DNA from: Bryobacterales bacterium
GTDB taxonomy: Bacteria > Acidobacteriota > Terriglobia > Bryobacterales > Bryobacteraceae
Assembly: GCA_016716385.1 (NCBI GenBank)
Contig: JADJWL010000012.1
Span: 124,001 to 188,000, forward strand
Reading direction: 5' to 3'
Length of the DNA: 64,000 nucleotides
Positions 1-10,051 of this stretch are shown here, one piece after another. Made by a program: the position numbers and the translations under genes. The first letter of the stretch is position 1. Each line of letters opens with the position of its first letter. The notes beneath the pieces were generated by a model. That model had not been told where the DNA came from. It was given only the letters and a program-made list of their open reading frames with translations, and made no database searches.

Positions 1-530
1 CGTTTGATGCGCGCGACCGGGAGCGCCACCAGTCCTTCGGCGGCTTCGACGTCCAGCAGGAGGCGGAACTGCTTGCGGTTCACGAAGACGGGTTTCTCGT
101 CGCGGCCCGTGGTCTCGTCCGCGAGCAACACTTTCTCCGCCGCGTACCGCAGGCCGTTGGCGGCCGCCGCATCGGGCAGAACGGTGTTGGCGCGGTTGGA
201 CCGGTACGGCTCAATCGCGAGCAGCGCGAGGTGGCTTTCGCGCGCCGGGGAGAACAGCCCGGCCAGCGGACGCGCTTCCGGCAGCGGGTCGCACTCAGGC
301 ATGTGGAAGGCAAGGCCGTCGGGCAGGACGCCGCGGGCGTGGATCATGCCCAGCGTCCCGTTCCTTAGCGCCTCGGCGTCCATCTCGATGCCGGCCAAAC
401 CGTACGGCGCGAAAAACAGGCTGCTCAGGGCGAAGTGGACCGCGTCCTCGTAGAAGCGCGCCTGGGCCTGGAAATGGTGGGGCGACAGGTGCATGCCCTC
501 GTTCCACACGACTTTCGACAAATACTTCAT
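1..530 (-). CDS. tssK: T6SS baseplate protein TssK, N-terminal part (runs off window)
   Basis: This gene is read leftwards from an ATG at 528-530 and is still open at the window edge, so only about the first 176 residues are visible. Residues 9-21 read WNEGMHLSPHHFQ, which matches the N-terminal signature of TssK (W-x-EGM-x-L-x-PQHFQ), the T6SS baseplate subunit that links the baseplate to the membrane complex. The following residues (a region with YEDAVHFALSS, then GLAGIEMD) also fit the family's N-terminal beta domain. It begins 10 nt after the stop of the kinase gene on the same strand, so the two look co-transcribed. Family assignment rests on the N-terminal motif only; the rest of the gene is not in the window. 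Confidence 0.85.
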   Translation of the reverse strand, partial: MKYLSKVVWNEGMHLSPHHFQAQARFYEDAVHFALSSLFFAPYGLAGIEMDAEALRNGTLGMIHARGVLPDGLAFHMPECDPLPEARPLAGLFSPARESHLALLAIEPYRSNRANTVLPDAAAANGLRYAAEKVLLADETTGRDEKPVFVNRKQFRLLLDVEAAEGLVALPVARIK

Positions 531-539
531 GCGCCCGCT

Positions 540-2261
<1,722 letters not shown>

Positions 2262-2278
2262 GGCCGAACTTCAGTGTA

Positions 2279-3094
2279 TCAACGCGAAGGGCGGGCGATG
2301 CCGGAAGCGGGCGGATCGTAGGGTACGGGGAAGTCCGCCGCCGCGCCCGCGGCCGGGATGTCGCGCCCAAGCGCCCACAGGATCCCGTGAATCAGCAGCC
2401 GCCTAACCGCCAGGACGCTAAAGTCCTCGGGGTGTCCGAGGGTTGTCATGAAAACGCGCGCGCCACGCCAGGTCTTCGTCCAGGCCACCGGCTGCGGCCC
2501 CCAGTCCTTCCCGCCTTGCGGGTTGAGAGCGCGGCCGGTCAGCAGTGGGACGGCATCCCCGTGCAAAGGCTCGACCACGTAGAGCCACGACCGCACCTCG
2601 AAATGCTGCGGCAGCCCGCGCAAAATGGGATGATCGCCCGTTGTCGACACTGCCGTGCGGGACTGATGCCCGTGATGGCGGATCCACTTCTGGCCCAGTA
2701 CGTCGATGCCGAACCCGTCGTTCCAGACCGCGTACGGGCTTCCTTCGGGATAGCGAAAGGCATGGGTGGAAGTTCGCAGCCCGGCGACAGGTTTACCCGC
2801 GTCGAGGTACGCCACGATCCGGTCCATCTGGGCCCGGGGCAGCGTACGCCAGCGCAGATAGAAGACGGCGAGATCGGCGGATTCCAGAGCTTCGAGGCCC
2901 TCGATGTTGTCCATCGTGGCGGGAGAGGGCTTCGCCATGGCGACCGAGGTGCGGAGTCCATGATGCCTCTCGAGGATGCGGGCGATCGCCGGCATCGAGG
3001 ACTCGGACCGGTATTCGTCGTCACCGGTGACGAAGACCACGTGGGGCTGCGCCCACGCCGCGGCCGCGCAGAGGAACAAGACGCATCTCCGCAT
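2279..3094 (-). CDS. Exported ThuA-like domain protein
   Basis: 271 residues starting with a short signal peptide (MRRCVLFLCAAAAWAQ). The body is a ThuA-like fold, a glutamine-amidotransferase-like domain found in many acidobacterial and planctomycete exported proteins: VVFVTGDDEYRSE at the start, DLAVFYLRW, GKPVAGLRTSTHAF, and a late WTKTWRGARVFMTTLGHPEDF motif. The family is linked to sugar or trehalose use but its chemistry is not settled. It lies between the kinase gene and the nucleotide-sugar dehydrogenase gene on the same strand, 12 nt after the latter, so it may be the last gene of that transcript. Function beyond the family is unknown. Confidence 0.85.
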   Translation of the reverse strand: MRRCVLFLCAAAAWAQPHVVFVTGDDEYRSESSMPAIARILERHHGLRTSVAMAKPSPATMDNIEGLEALESADLAVFYLRWRTLPRAQMDRIVAYLDAGKPVAGLRTSTHAFRYPEGSPYAVWNDGFGIDVLGQKWIRHHGHQSRTAVSTTGDHPILRGLPQHFEVRSWLYVVEPLHGDAVPLLTGRALNPQGGKDWGPQPVAWTKTWRGARVFMTTLGHPEDFSVLAVRRLLIHGILWALGRDIPAAGAAADFPVPYDPPASGIARPSR

Positions 3095-3106
3095 CGCACC
3101 ACCAGC

Positions 3107-4372
3107 CTAGCACCGGGGCGCGCGATCGAGGCGCAGAGTGGGGATGCCCGATGCGGCCAGCACGGCCTCGGCCCGGGAGTCGGGCTTCTGCGTGACGACC
3201 ACGTGCTCCGCCCAGGCGAGCATTCCGGCCAGATCGGTTTCGAGCAGGCGTCCGATGTGCGGGATCGCCGACAGGACGAAGCTGCGGTTGCTGCCATGAA
3301 GCTGATCCAGCTTGATGTGCGGATCGTAGACACGCACCTCGCGGCCTTTGCCGATCAGCGATTCGATCAGCGTCACTGTCGGGCTCTCGCGCAGATCGTC
3401 GGTGTTCTCTTTGAACGCAAGTCCGAAAATGCCGATCCGCCCGCTCAAATCCAGCACGTCGCCGGCAGCGCGTTTCAGATGCGCGTCGTTTGAGGGGAGG
3501 ACCGACGTGAGCAGGGGAAGATCGACGTCGAGGCGGGAGGCGCGGTAGACGAGCGCACGCAAGTCCTTCGGCAGGCAGGACCCGCCGAACGCGAAACCCG
3601 GCTTCAGATACGCCGCCGACAGGTTCAGCTTCTCATCGCGGCACACGGTCTCCATCACCTCTTCGCCGGAGACACCGAGGCGAGCCGCAAGCGTCCCGAT
3701 TTCGTTGGCGAAGGCGATCTTCACGGCGTGAAAGGTATTGCACGCGTACTTGATCATCTCGGCGGTGCGAAGGGAGACCAGGCACGGCTCGGCGCCGAGA
3801 CCGGCGTAGAGGGACGCCACGCGCCGCGCTGCGTCCGGCTCGCCGCCCACGACGATCAGCGAGGGTTCGAGAAAGTCCCGCAGCGCGGCTCCTTCGCGGA
3901 GGAACTCCGGGTTCGCCACGACGATGGCTCGCGGCCCGATGTTGGCCATGACCACCTCTTCGCAGGTTCCGGGAAACACGGTGCTGCGGATGGCGACGAC
4001 GAGCGGCCCCGGGCGATCCTGCAGCAGGGGGCGCAGGTCGTTCGCCACGCGATAGAGAGCGGCGGTGCTGAGATTTCCGTTCCGTTCCGAGGGCGTGCCG
4101 ACGCAAACGAGCGCGATATCCATGCCGGCGATCCCTTCGGCAAGGGATGTTGTCGCGCGCAGGGCGCCCGCGGCGACCGTCTCCCGGACCAGATCGTCCA
4201 GGCCCGGCTCGTAAAACGGCGCGGCTCCGCGCAGGACACAATCGACCTTGTACGCATCGGGGTCGATTCCGGTGACCTCGTAGCCCTGGCGGGCCAGACA
4301 GGCAGCCGAGACGCAGCCGACATATCCCAGACCGAGCACCGCCACGCGCGGCTTGTTGAATGCTTCGCTCAT
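3107..4372 (-). CDS. UDP-glucose/GDP-mannose 6-dehydrogenase family protein (AlgD-like)
   Basis: 421 residues, full length for the nucleotide-sugar dehydrogenase family. It carries the Rossmann motif GLGYVG (14-19), the acidic residue that binds NAD ribose (GID, about 35-37), VCVGTPSERNG, Lys208 in EMIKYACN, and the catalytic Cys266 in FGGSCLPKD. The C-terminal UDP-binding domain is present (GLAFKENTDDLRESP). The enzyme oxidises C6 of a nucleotide-activated hexose twice to give a uronic acid. The overall pattern is closer to GDP-mannose dehydrogenase AlgD than to WecC, but substrate cannot be fixed from sequence alone. Nearby wecB and several glycosyltransferases point to an acidic surface polysaccharide. 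It is divergent from the flavin-reductase gene at 4418. Confidence 0.88.
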   Translation of the reverse strand: MSEAFNKPRVAVLGLGYVGCVSAACLARQGYEVTGIDPDAYKVDCVLRGAAPFYEPGLDDLVRETVAAGALRATTSLAEGIAGMDIALVCVGTPSERNGNLSTAALYRVANDLRPLLQDRPGPLVVAIRSTVFPGTCEEVVMANIGPRAIVVANPEFLREGAALRDFLEPSLIVVGGEPDAARRVASLYAGLGAEPCLVSLRTAEMIKYACNTFHAVKIAFANEIGTLAARLGVSGEEVMETVCRDEKLNLSAAYLKPGFAFGGSCLPKDLRALVYRASRLDVDLPLLTSVLPSNDAHLKRAAGDVLDLSGRIGIFGLAFKENTDDLRESPTVTLIESLIGKGREVRVYDPHIKLDQLHGSNRSFVLSAIPHIGRLLETDLAGMLAWAEHVVVTQKPDSRAEAVLAASGIPTLRLDRAPRC

Positions 4373-4417
4373 CGCATTCCAGTATGGCAGGCGGGAGGGG
4401 GTGGATTATGATGAGCC

Positions 4418-4882
4418 ATGGTGCGGAGCCCGTATCTCGAAAACAGTGTCGCTGACGGTCCCGTCGCGCTGATTCTGACCGAACACGAGCGGCGCCGCAA
4501 CGCCATGACTGTGTCGTTCTTCTCGGAAGGCGCGCACCATCCGGCGTCTCTCTGGGTATCGGTTTCCCGTTCCTCCTACACCCACGAACTGATCGTTCAA
4601 AGAGGCCAGTTCACACTGGCTCTGCTTCATCCGAAACAGAGAGACCTGGCGATCGGATGCGGCACGGTCTCCGGGCGGGACAGCGACAAATGCCGCCGTC
4701 TCGGGCTGGAGCCGGAGGACGGCTTTCTGTCGCTGCCGTCCGCGATCGTGAACCTCCGGTGCCGTGTCCGCCTGGCGCACGGTCTGGAAGCGGATACGCT
4801 CTTCGTCGCGGACATCCTTGCTGGAACGATCGAGTCGCGCCACACGTGGCGCCGCCCGTTGCTGCTGTCGGATCTGGCCTGA
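4418..4882 (+). CDS. Flavin reductase-like (FMN-binding split-barrel) protein
   Basis: 154 residues covering a single flavin-reductase-like domain: SVADGPVALILTEHERRRNA, MTVSFFSEG, and SLWVSVSRSSYTHELI, which correspond to the phosphate- and isoalloxazine-binding strands of the split barrel. Such proteins reduce FMN or FAD with NAD(P)H, or simply bind flavin. Its stop codon (4880-4882) is one base before the ATG of the next gene, which itself begins with a second domain of the same fold, so the two products may form a heterodimer of split barrels. That pairing is inference. Located at the head of a plus-strand pair opposite the nucleotide-sugar dehydrogenase. Confidence 0.75.
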   Translation: MVRSPYLENSVADGPVALILTEHERRRNAMTVSFFSEGAHHPASLWVSVSRSSYTHELIVQRGQFTLALLHPKQRDLAIGCGTVSGRDSDKCRRLGLEPEDGFLSLPSAIVNLRCRVRLAHGLEADTLFVADILAGTIESRHTWRRPLLLSDLA

Positions 4883-4883
4883 G

Positions 4884-6647
4884 ATGCGACTGCCGGTCCG
4901 CGACATTTGGGAAGCGCGAGTCCAGGGGCTGTGCGGCGTCGTGTGCGCCGGGGAGGAACTGTGGCTATGCGGGAACTACGGCCAGGCGAGTCTCGATCCG
5001 CCGCGCGTCGTCATCAATCCGAACCGGCTCTATCCGATTGAAGCAGCCATCCGCGAGCAAGGGCGCTTCGCGCTGTGTGTCCTGGGAGCGTCCCAGCGGG
5101 AGGAGGCGAGGCGCATCGCCCAGGTCCGGCGGCGCGAACCGGACAAGGCCGGGGCCGCCGGCGTGCGTGTGGCAACCGACGAGACACATGGCGTTCCGTA
5201 TCTCACCGGCTGCCCGCGGGTTCTGTTCTGCGATCTGGAGCAGGCGCTCAGCACTGGCGACCACACCGTGATGCTGGGGCGGATCCGCGAGATCCGCAAC
5301 GACGCGTCTCGCGCCGGCGAGCGGCCGCTTCACTACCGCGACCTCGCACGCATCGCGGGATTGCCGGATTGGCTTCAACGCGCGCTCTCCGCCCTGTGGC
5401 TGCGCAGCGGGATGCGGGAGGCGGTGTACCGCCTGCGCCTGCGGCGGGGAGGTCCGCCGGCGGCGGACTTGCAGCGGAACACCTACTTGATCGGAGGCCA
5501 TACGGAAACGGAGCTGCTGGTCAGTCAGGGCTACGGGCTGGTGGACCGGAGCCGGCGGTTGAAGCCGCCAGAGGCTCCCGCCGGGTTGCGGCGCCGTATC
5601 GGAGTCTGCATCGCCGGAACGGGCGCCTGGGGCGCCATGCATTGCGCGTTCTTCCGGCAGGCCTCCTCGCTGGTGGATCTGTACATCTGCGGCGGCAACA
5701 CAGTGCGGACGCGGCGTTTGGCACAGGTCTACGGGGCGGCAGGCGTCTTTTCGAGCCTGGACGAAGCCTTGGCGGACTCCCGCATCGAAGCGGTGTCGCT
5801 GGTGCTGCCCCACCACGTGCACGCCACGGCCGCGTGCAAGGCTCTGGAGGCGGGCAGGCACGTCCTGGTGGAGAAGCCGATCGCCACGACACTGGAAGAT
5901 GCCGGCCGGATGATCGAAACCGCGGAACGCGCCGGCAAGGTGTTGGCGGTCGCGGAGAACGCCCATTTCCGTCCCGCCGTGGCCGAAGCCGTACGCGCGA
6001 TTGCGCGCGGCGATATCGGCGAACCGCTCTACCTTGAGGTGCGCGCCGGGACGCCGGTCCTGCTGGACGGCTGGAAGGCCGATGCGTCGCGCATGGGAGG
6101 CGGGGTTTTCCTCGATATCGGGATCCACTATGTCCGGGCGATGCGCCTGTTGATGGGCGAACCGGACCGCGTGTGGGCGACACGCGCCATGACCGTGAAC
6201 GCGAGGATCTCCGGCGACGACAGCACGCGGGTGATCTTCGCGAGCGAAGCCGGCTGGCAGGCTCACCTTCTGCTGAGCTGGGTCAGCCCCAGCGGCGGCG
6301 TCCCCGATATCACGGTCGCCGGCGACCGGGGTCTGATCGCGCTGTGGCCGCAGCGCGCCTACTATGACTACTACCCGGCTGAACCTCCTGCCCTGGCGCG
6401 GGCGCTGTCGCTGGTCCGGCCGGCGTGGCTTGCGGAGAAGTTGCGCACTCCCAATGCCGGGCGCATCCGGCGGCAGGTACCCGGAGTGGATCCCGCCGGA
6501 TACCTGGCGGAAGTACGGGACTTCCTCGACGCAATCGCCACCGGCCGGCAGACAAGCTCGCCGGGGATGGAGGGACGCCGCGACCTGGAACTCGTCCTGG
6601 CCGGTTACAGGGCGCTCGAAACGGGCGTCTGGACGCCAATCCCGTAA
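4884..6647 (+). CDS. Fusion: flavin reductase-like domain + Gfo/Idh/MocA oxidoreductase
   Basis: The ATG at 4884 is chosen because the upstream gene ends at 4882; a longer reading from 4764 would overlap it by over 100 nt. The product is 587 residues. Residues 1-170 form a second flavin-reductase-like domain (GNYGQASLDPPRVVINPN, HTVMLGRI). After a linker, residues about 236-585 are a Gfo/Idh/MocA dehydrogenase: Rossmann GTGAWG at 245-250, ALADSRIEAV, and the family Lys motif HVLVEKPIATT (EKP at 330-332), then GGGVFLDIGIHYVRAMR. The C-terminal half probably oxidises or reduces a sugar with NAD(P). A flavin domain fused to this family is unusual; the flavin domain might pass electrons or only assist dimerisation. 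The 3' end overlaps the convergent glycosyltransferase by 43 nt. Confidence 0.82.
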   Translation: MRLPVRDIWEARVQGLCGVVCAGEELWLCGNYGQASLDPPRVVINPNRLYPIEAAIREQGRFALCVLGASQREEARRIAQVRRREPDKAGAAGVRVATDETHGVPYLTGCPRVLFCDLEQALSTGDHTVMLGRIREIRNDASRAGERPLHYRDLARIAGLPDWLQRALSALWLRSGMREAVYRLRLRRGGPPAADLQRNTYLIGGHTETELLVSQGYGLVDRSRRLKPPEAPAGLRRRIGVCIAGTGAWGAMHCAFFRQASSLVDLYICGGNTVRTRRLAQVYGAAGVFSSLDEALADSRIEAVSLVLPHHVHATAACKALEAGRHVLVEKPIATTLEDAGRMIETAERAGKVLAVAENAHFRPAVAEAVRAIARGDIGEPLYLEVRAGTPVLLDGWKADASRMGGGVFLDIGIHYVRAMRLLMGEPDRVWATRAMTVNARISGDDSTRVIFASEAGWQAHLLLSWVSPSGGVPDITVAGDRGLIALWPQRAYYDYYPAEPPALARALSLVRPAWLAEKLRTPNAGRIRRQVPGVDPAGYLAEVRDFLDAIATGRQTSSPGMEGRRDLELVLAGYRALETGVWTPIP

Positions 6648-7774
6648 ATTTCCAGAAGCCGGCGGACGTTGTTCCGCAGGTCGAATCGCTCGGCGGCGTC
6701 GGCCCGCGCGGCCGCTCCCATGCGAATCCGCGCTTCGCTGTCGCGAACCAGCTCGAGGATCGCGCGCGCGATTTCGTCCGGGCGTCCCCGCGACACGATC
6801 AGCCCCGTCTCTCCATGGCGCACCAGACTCGGGATAGCGCCGGCATCCGTGCCGATTACAGGACGCCCGTGAGCCATCGCTTCCGCGATGACCCAACCGA
6901 ACGCCTCTTCCCAGCGTGATACCAGGCACACGATGTCCGCCGCGGCGAAGGCACCTTCGGCGAACGGATCCCGCACCAGGCCGGTGAACGTGACATGCTC
7001 CTCTAGATCGAGCGCGGCGGCCTGCTCGAGATAGCGGCTGCGCTCGGGCCCATCGCCGGCCAGCACGAAGTGCACGCCAGAGCATGCGGCGCACACGAGC
7101 TTCGCGGCGGCGAGCAGGTCGGACACGCCCTTCTCCGGGATCATCCAGCACATCTGCATGACCACGATCCGGTCCCGCGGGATGCCGAGGCGCTGGCGGA
7201 ACTGCGCGCCTGCGGCAGGGTCCTGCTCCACCACCCGGAGCCGGTCCACGCCGTTGTAGATCCGTTCCACCCGGTCCGCCGCGAGAATGCCCTGCTCGAG
7301 GCAGCAGTCGAGGACGTAGTCGCTCACGGGAATGCACTTGGTAACCGGCAGGCTGATCAACCATGCCGCCCTGCGCTTCCAGGACGGGTAGCGGCGCCCG
7401 CCGTGGCCCTCGGGCCGGGAACCCTGGTCGGTGAAGAAGATCTGCCGCACTCCGTGCAGGCGGCCGATCCAGGCATGCGGATCGAGAAAACCCATGAAGT
7501 GCAGGTGGAGGATCCGCGGCCGGTACCGCACGAGGAGCCGGTGCAGCGGCGCAATGCAGCTAGGACCGCTGGCAAATGCCTCCGGGCAGGTTTCGACAAC
7601 CGCCCCAGCCGAGGTGAACCAGCCGCGGATTTCGTTGTCCGGGACCTCGGGAAAGCAGAGGACACTGTCCCACCCCTGTTCACCGAGTTGAATCGACAAC
7701 TCCCTGGCGAAGGATTCATTTCCCCCCGCCCGCTGCGGGACGTTGTTGAACAGGGACAAGACCGTTGGACGCAC
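6605..7774 (-). CDS. Glycosyltransferase family 4 (GT-B)
   Basis: The open frame runs back to 7978, but that part overlaps the radical-SAM gene out of frame and does not look like a glycosyltransferase. The GTG at 7774 lies 5 nt past the upstream stop and gives a natural N-terminus (VRPTVLSLFNNVPQRAGG), 389 residues. The GG of RAGGNE is the acceptor-side loop; the C-terminal donor domain has FVLAGDGPER, FTGLVRDPFAEGAFAAADIVCLVSRWEEAFGWV split over the usual segments, and the EAMAHGRPVIGTDAGAIPSLV signature. It transfers an activated sugar at the cytoplasmic membrane during polysaccharide assembly. Donor and acceptor are unknown. Same-strand neighbours (radical SAM, WecB, glycosyltransferase) suggest one operon from 11293 down to 6605. 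Confidence 0.85.
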   Translation of the reverse strand: MRPTVLSLFNNVPQRAGGNESFARELSIQLGEQGWDSVLCFPEVPDNEIRGWFTSAGAVVETCPEAFASGPSCIAPLHRLLVRYRPRILHLHFMGFLDPHAWIGRLHGVRQIFFTDQGSRPEGHGGRRYPSWKRRAAWLISLPVTKCIPVSDYVLDCCLEQGILAADRVERIYNGVDRLRVVEQDPAAGAQFRQRLGIPRDRIVVMQMCWMIPEKGVSDLLAAAKLVCAACSGVHFVLAGDGPERSRYLEQAAALDLEEHVTFTGLVRDPFAEGAFAAADIVCLVSRWEEAFGWVIAEAMAHGRPVIGTDAGAIPSLVRHGETGLIVSRGRPDEIARAILELVRDSEARIRMGAAARADAAERFDLRNNVRRLLEIYGIGVQTPVSSAL

Positions 7775-7779
7775 GACAG

Positions 7780-8853
7780 CTACCGGATCAGTTGAAACGC
7801 CTGCTTCTCGGCATCGCTGCAGCGCCGGGTCAGGCAACAGCCCTCTTGCCACCAGCGGGGCCTGTTTCGCCAGATCTCGTCGATCGGGGCGTGCCTGATG
7901 TTGCCCACGACGGGCATTCCGGCGCAGACGGTAACCCCGCCATCGGCCTGGATCTGCAACATCGTCAGCGCCGTGCAATGGAGCCGCCGCTCGTGGGCGC
8001 TGTGCCCCTGAACGCTCACGCGCGAGCTCTCCGGGTCACGGAAATAGCGCGCCATCGCATCCAACTGGGCCGGCGAGTTGGCGACGGGAAATCCCGCGCT
8101 CTTCAGGCGGATCAATTCATTCACTGCCTCGATGGCGCGGCCCGGGTCATCCGGCCAGTTCTCGCTGTGCTCCCACCAGCGTGGGTCTTCCGGCGTATTG
8201 TAATTCTGCTCGACGGGCTGGTAGAAGGCGTCCAGACCATGCGCGGCGGCGAAGCGGGCGACGCTGGCGAGGTCGTTGAGGTTCTGCCGCATAATGACGG
8301 TCTTGAGGCGGATTGCGTAGCCAAGGTCTTCCGATTTCCGGAGACGGACCAGCGTCTTGATGGTGCGCAGGGTCTTTTCCCAGAAGCGCTCCCTGCCCCG
8401 GATCAGCGTGTGTGTGTCGCCAATGCCATCGACGGAAATCGTGATCCGCAGAGGCCGGGCGCGTGCGGTTTCCTCGATTCTCGAAAGGTCATCCCAGAAG
8501 CCATGGGTCAGAATCTCCATCGCCAGTCCGGCCCTGACGCCGTGCCGGACCATCTCCGGCGCCCAGGGTTTCAGCAACGCCTCCCCACCGCTCAGCGCCA
8601 CCTGCGCCGGTCCCAGCCACCGGCGGATGTCGCTGAGCAGGGTCTTCCACTGTTCGACGGAGGGGGAGTCCTCGCGGCCGCGATTCTTCCAGATATCGCA
8701 GTGCACGCAGCGGGCGTTGCAGTGCTCGGTCAGCAGGAGGATGATGGAGGCCGGCCGGCAGAGGGAGGCGAAGCGTCCGCCCGCCAGCGACCGCAGCCGG
8801 TAATTGATCCCGTCGTGGACGCGCCGGTAGGCCGCATCCCAGTGTGGAAGCAC
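7780..8853 (-). CDS. Radical SAM protein with C-terminal SPASM-like cysteines
   Basis: 357 residues. The 4Fe-4S site is the classical CX3CX2C, Cys45, Cys49 and Cys52 in CNARCVHCDIW, followed by the SAM-contacting LSGGEAL. A C-terminal region with HCTALTMLQIQADGGVTVCAGMP and a late CC...C cluster resembles the SPASM/twitch extension that holds extra clusters. Radical-SAM proteins of this kind are often found in polysaccharide loci, where some modify sugars or peptides; the substrate here cannot be read from sequence. It follows wecB on the same strand after 39 nt and ends 5 nt before the next gene's GTG. Confidence 0.85.
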   Translation of the reverse strand: MLPHWDAAYRRVHDGINYRLRSLAGGRFASLCRPASIILLLTEHCNARCVHCDIWKNRGREDSPSVEQWKTLLSDIRRWLGPAQVALSGGEALLKPWAPEMVRHGVRAGLAMEILTHGFWDDLSRIEETARARPLRITISVDGIGDTHTLIRGRERFWEKTLRTIKTLVRLRKSEDLGYAIRLKTVIMRQNLNDLASVARFAAAHGLDAFYQPVEQNYNTPEDPRWWEHSENWPDDPGRAIEAVNELIRLKSAGFPVANSPAQLDAMARYFRDPESSRVSVQGHSAHERRLHCTALTMLQIQADGGVTVCAGMPVVGNIRHAPIDEIWRNRPRWWQEGCCLTRRCSDAEKQAFQLIR

Positions 8854-8892
8854 GGAAATCGCCGCACCCTCCCTTTCTCGTACCGCTCTGAA

Positions 8893-10038
8893 TTATACCG
8901 TCCGCATCCTCGCCACCAGGACTTCGACGATGCGCTGCGCCGCCTGGCCATCCCAGAGGGGAGGGACCGACCCGGGACGCGCGGGCGCCAGTTGGCGCTC
9001 AATGGCCCGCCGGATTCCCTCGGCCTTCACGCCGGCCAGAATGTTCGTTCCCACCTCAGTGGTCACCGGGCGTTCCGTATTCTCCCGCACGGTGACGCAG
9101 GGAACCCCCAGGCACGTCGTTTCTTCCTGGACACCGCCGGAGTCCGTGACAACGAGGGAGGCATGCCGCATGAGGCAGAGGAAGTCCAGGTAGCCGAGCG
9201 GCTCGATGAGACGGATGCCGGCAAGGGCCGCGTCGTGCAATCCGTGTCCGGCGATTTGCTTGCGGGTCCTTGGATGGACAGGGAAGACGACGGGGCACTG
9301 GGACGCCAGAGGCTGAATCCCCTCGAGGATGCTCGTGAATGCTTCGCGGCGATCCACATTCGCGGGACGGTGCAATGTGAGCAGCGCGTAGCGCTTCGTC
9401 GCGCCGTTATCGCGCAGGCCGAGGCTTTCGAGAATCCCGGACTCACCGGCCCGCTCCACGGACGCCAGGAGCGAGTCGATCATCGTGTTTCCAACGAAAT
9501 GCACCGTATCCGGGGCAAGTCCCTCGCGCGCCAGATTGCGGACCGCGCTCTCCTCGGTGACGAACAGCAGGTCGGCGAGCTGGTCTGTGAGGATTCGGTT
9601 GATCTCCTCCGGCATGGTCCTGTCAAACGACCGGAGGCCGGCTTCGACGTGGGCGATCACGGGGCGGCCGCCGTGCGCGGAGTAGGAGATCTTGGCCGCC
9701 ACCAGCGCGCAGGCAACTGTCGAGTTCACATCGCCCACGACGATGAGCACATCGGGTTGTTCGGCGGCAAGCACGGGCTCGAAGCGGCTCATGATTTCCG
9801 CGGTCTGGACGGCGTGCGACGCCGAGCCGACTTGCAGACTCACATCGGGCCGGGGCAGTTCCAGGTCCTTGAAGAACGCGTCCGACAGATTGGCATCGTA
9901 ATGCTGCCCGGTATGAACCAGCACGTGGCGAATCGCACCGGCTGGGCTGGCTGCCCTGTTGTGGACGGCGATCGCCTTCAAGATCGGAGCGGCCTTCATG
10001 AAATTCGGCCGGGCGCCAACGACAGTCATGATCTTCAC
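8893..10038 (-). CDS. wecB: UDP-N-acetylglucosamine 2-epimerase (non-hydrolysing)
   Basis: The enzyme converts UDP-GlcNAc to UDP-ManNAc, a precursor for surface polysaccharides. The long open frame extends to 10449, but the extra part is a shadow of the upstream glycosyltransferase. The GTG at 10038 is preceded by GGAG at 9-nt spacing; an ATG three codons on is the alternative. The 381-residue product is the usual length. Diagnostic motifs are TVVGARPNFMKAAP at the N-terminus, HTGQHYD, VVGDVNSTVA, HVEAGLRSFDRTMPEE, LLTLHRPANVD and VTDSGGVQEE. It lies 13 nt after the stop of the upstream glycosyltransferase on the same strand. Confidence 0.93.
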   Translation of the reverse strand: MKIMTVVGARPNFMKAAPILKAIAVHNRAASPAGAIRHVLVHTGQHYDANLSDAFFKDLELPRPDVSLQVGSASHAVQTAEIMSRFEPVLAAEQPDVLIVVGDVNSTVACALVAAKISYSAHGGRPVIAHVEAGLRSFDRTMPEEINRILTDQLADLLFVTEESAVRNLAREGLAPDTVHFVGNTMIDSLLASVERAGESGILESLGLRDNGATKRYALLTLHRPANVDRREAFTSILEGIQPLASQCPVVFPVHPRTRKQIAGHGLHDAALAGIRLIEPLGYLDFLCLMRHASLVVTDSGGVQEETTCLGVPCVTVRENTERPVTTEVGTNILAGVKAEGIRRAIERQLAPARPGSVPPLWDGQAAQRIVEVLVARMRTV

Positions 10039-10051
10039 AGTGGGAATCTCC

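Noticed and set aside
4965..7364. 799-residue open frame on the minus strand
   Set aside because: It is antisense to the flavin-reductase/Gfo-Idh fusion and reads through the glycosyltransferase; no family pattern, typical of high-GC shadow frames.
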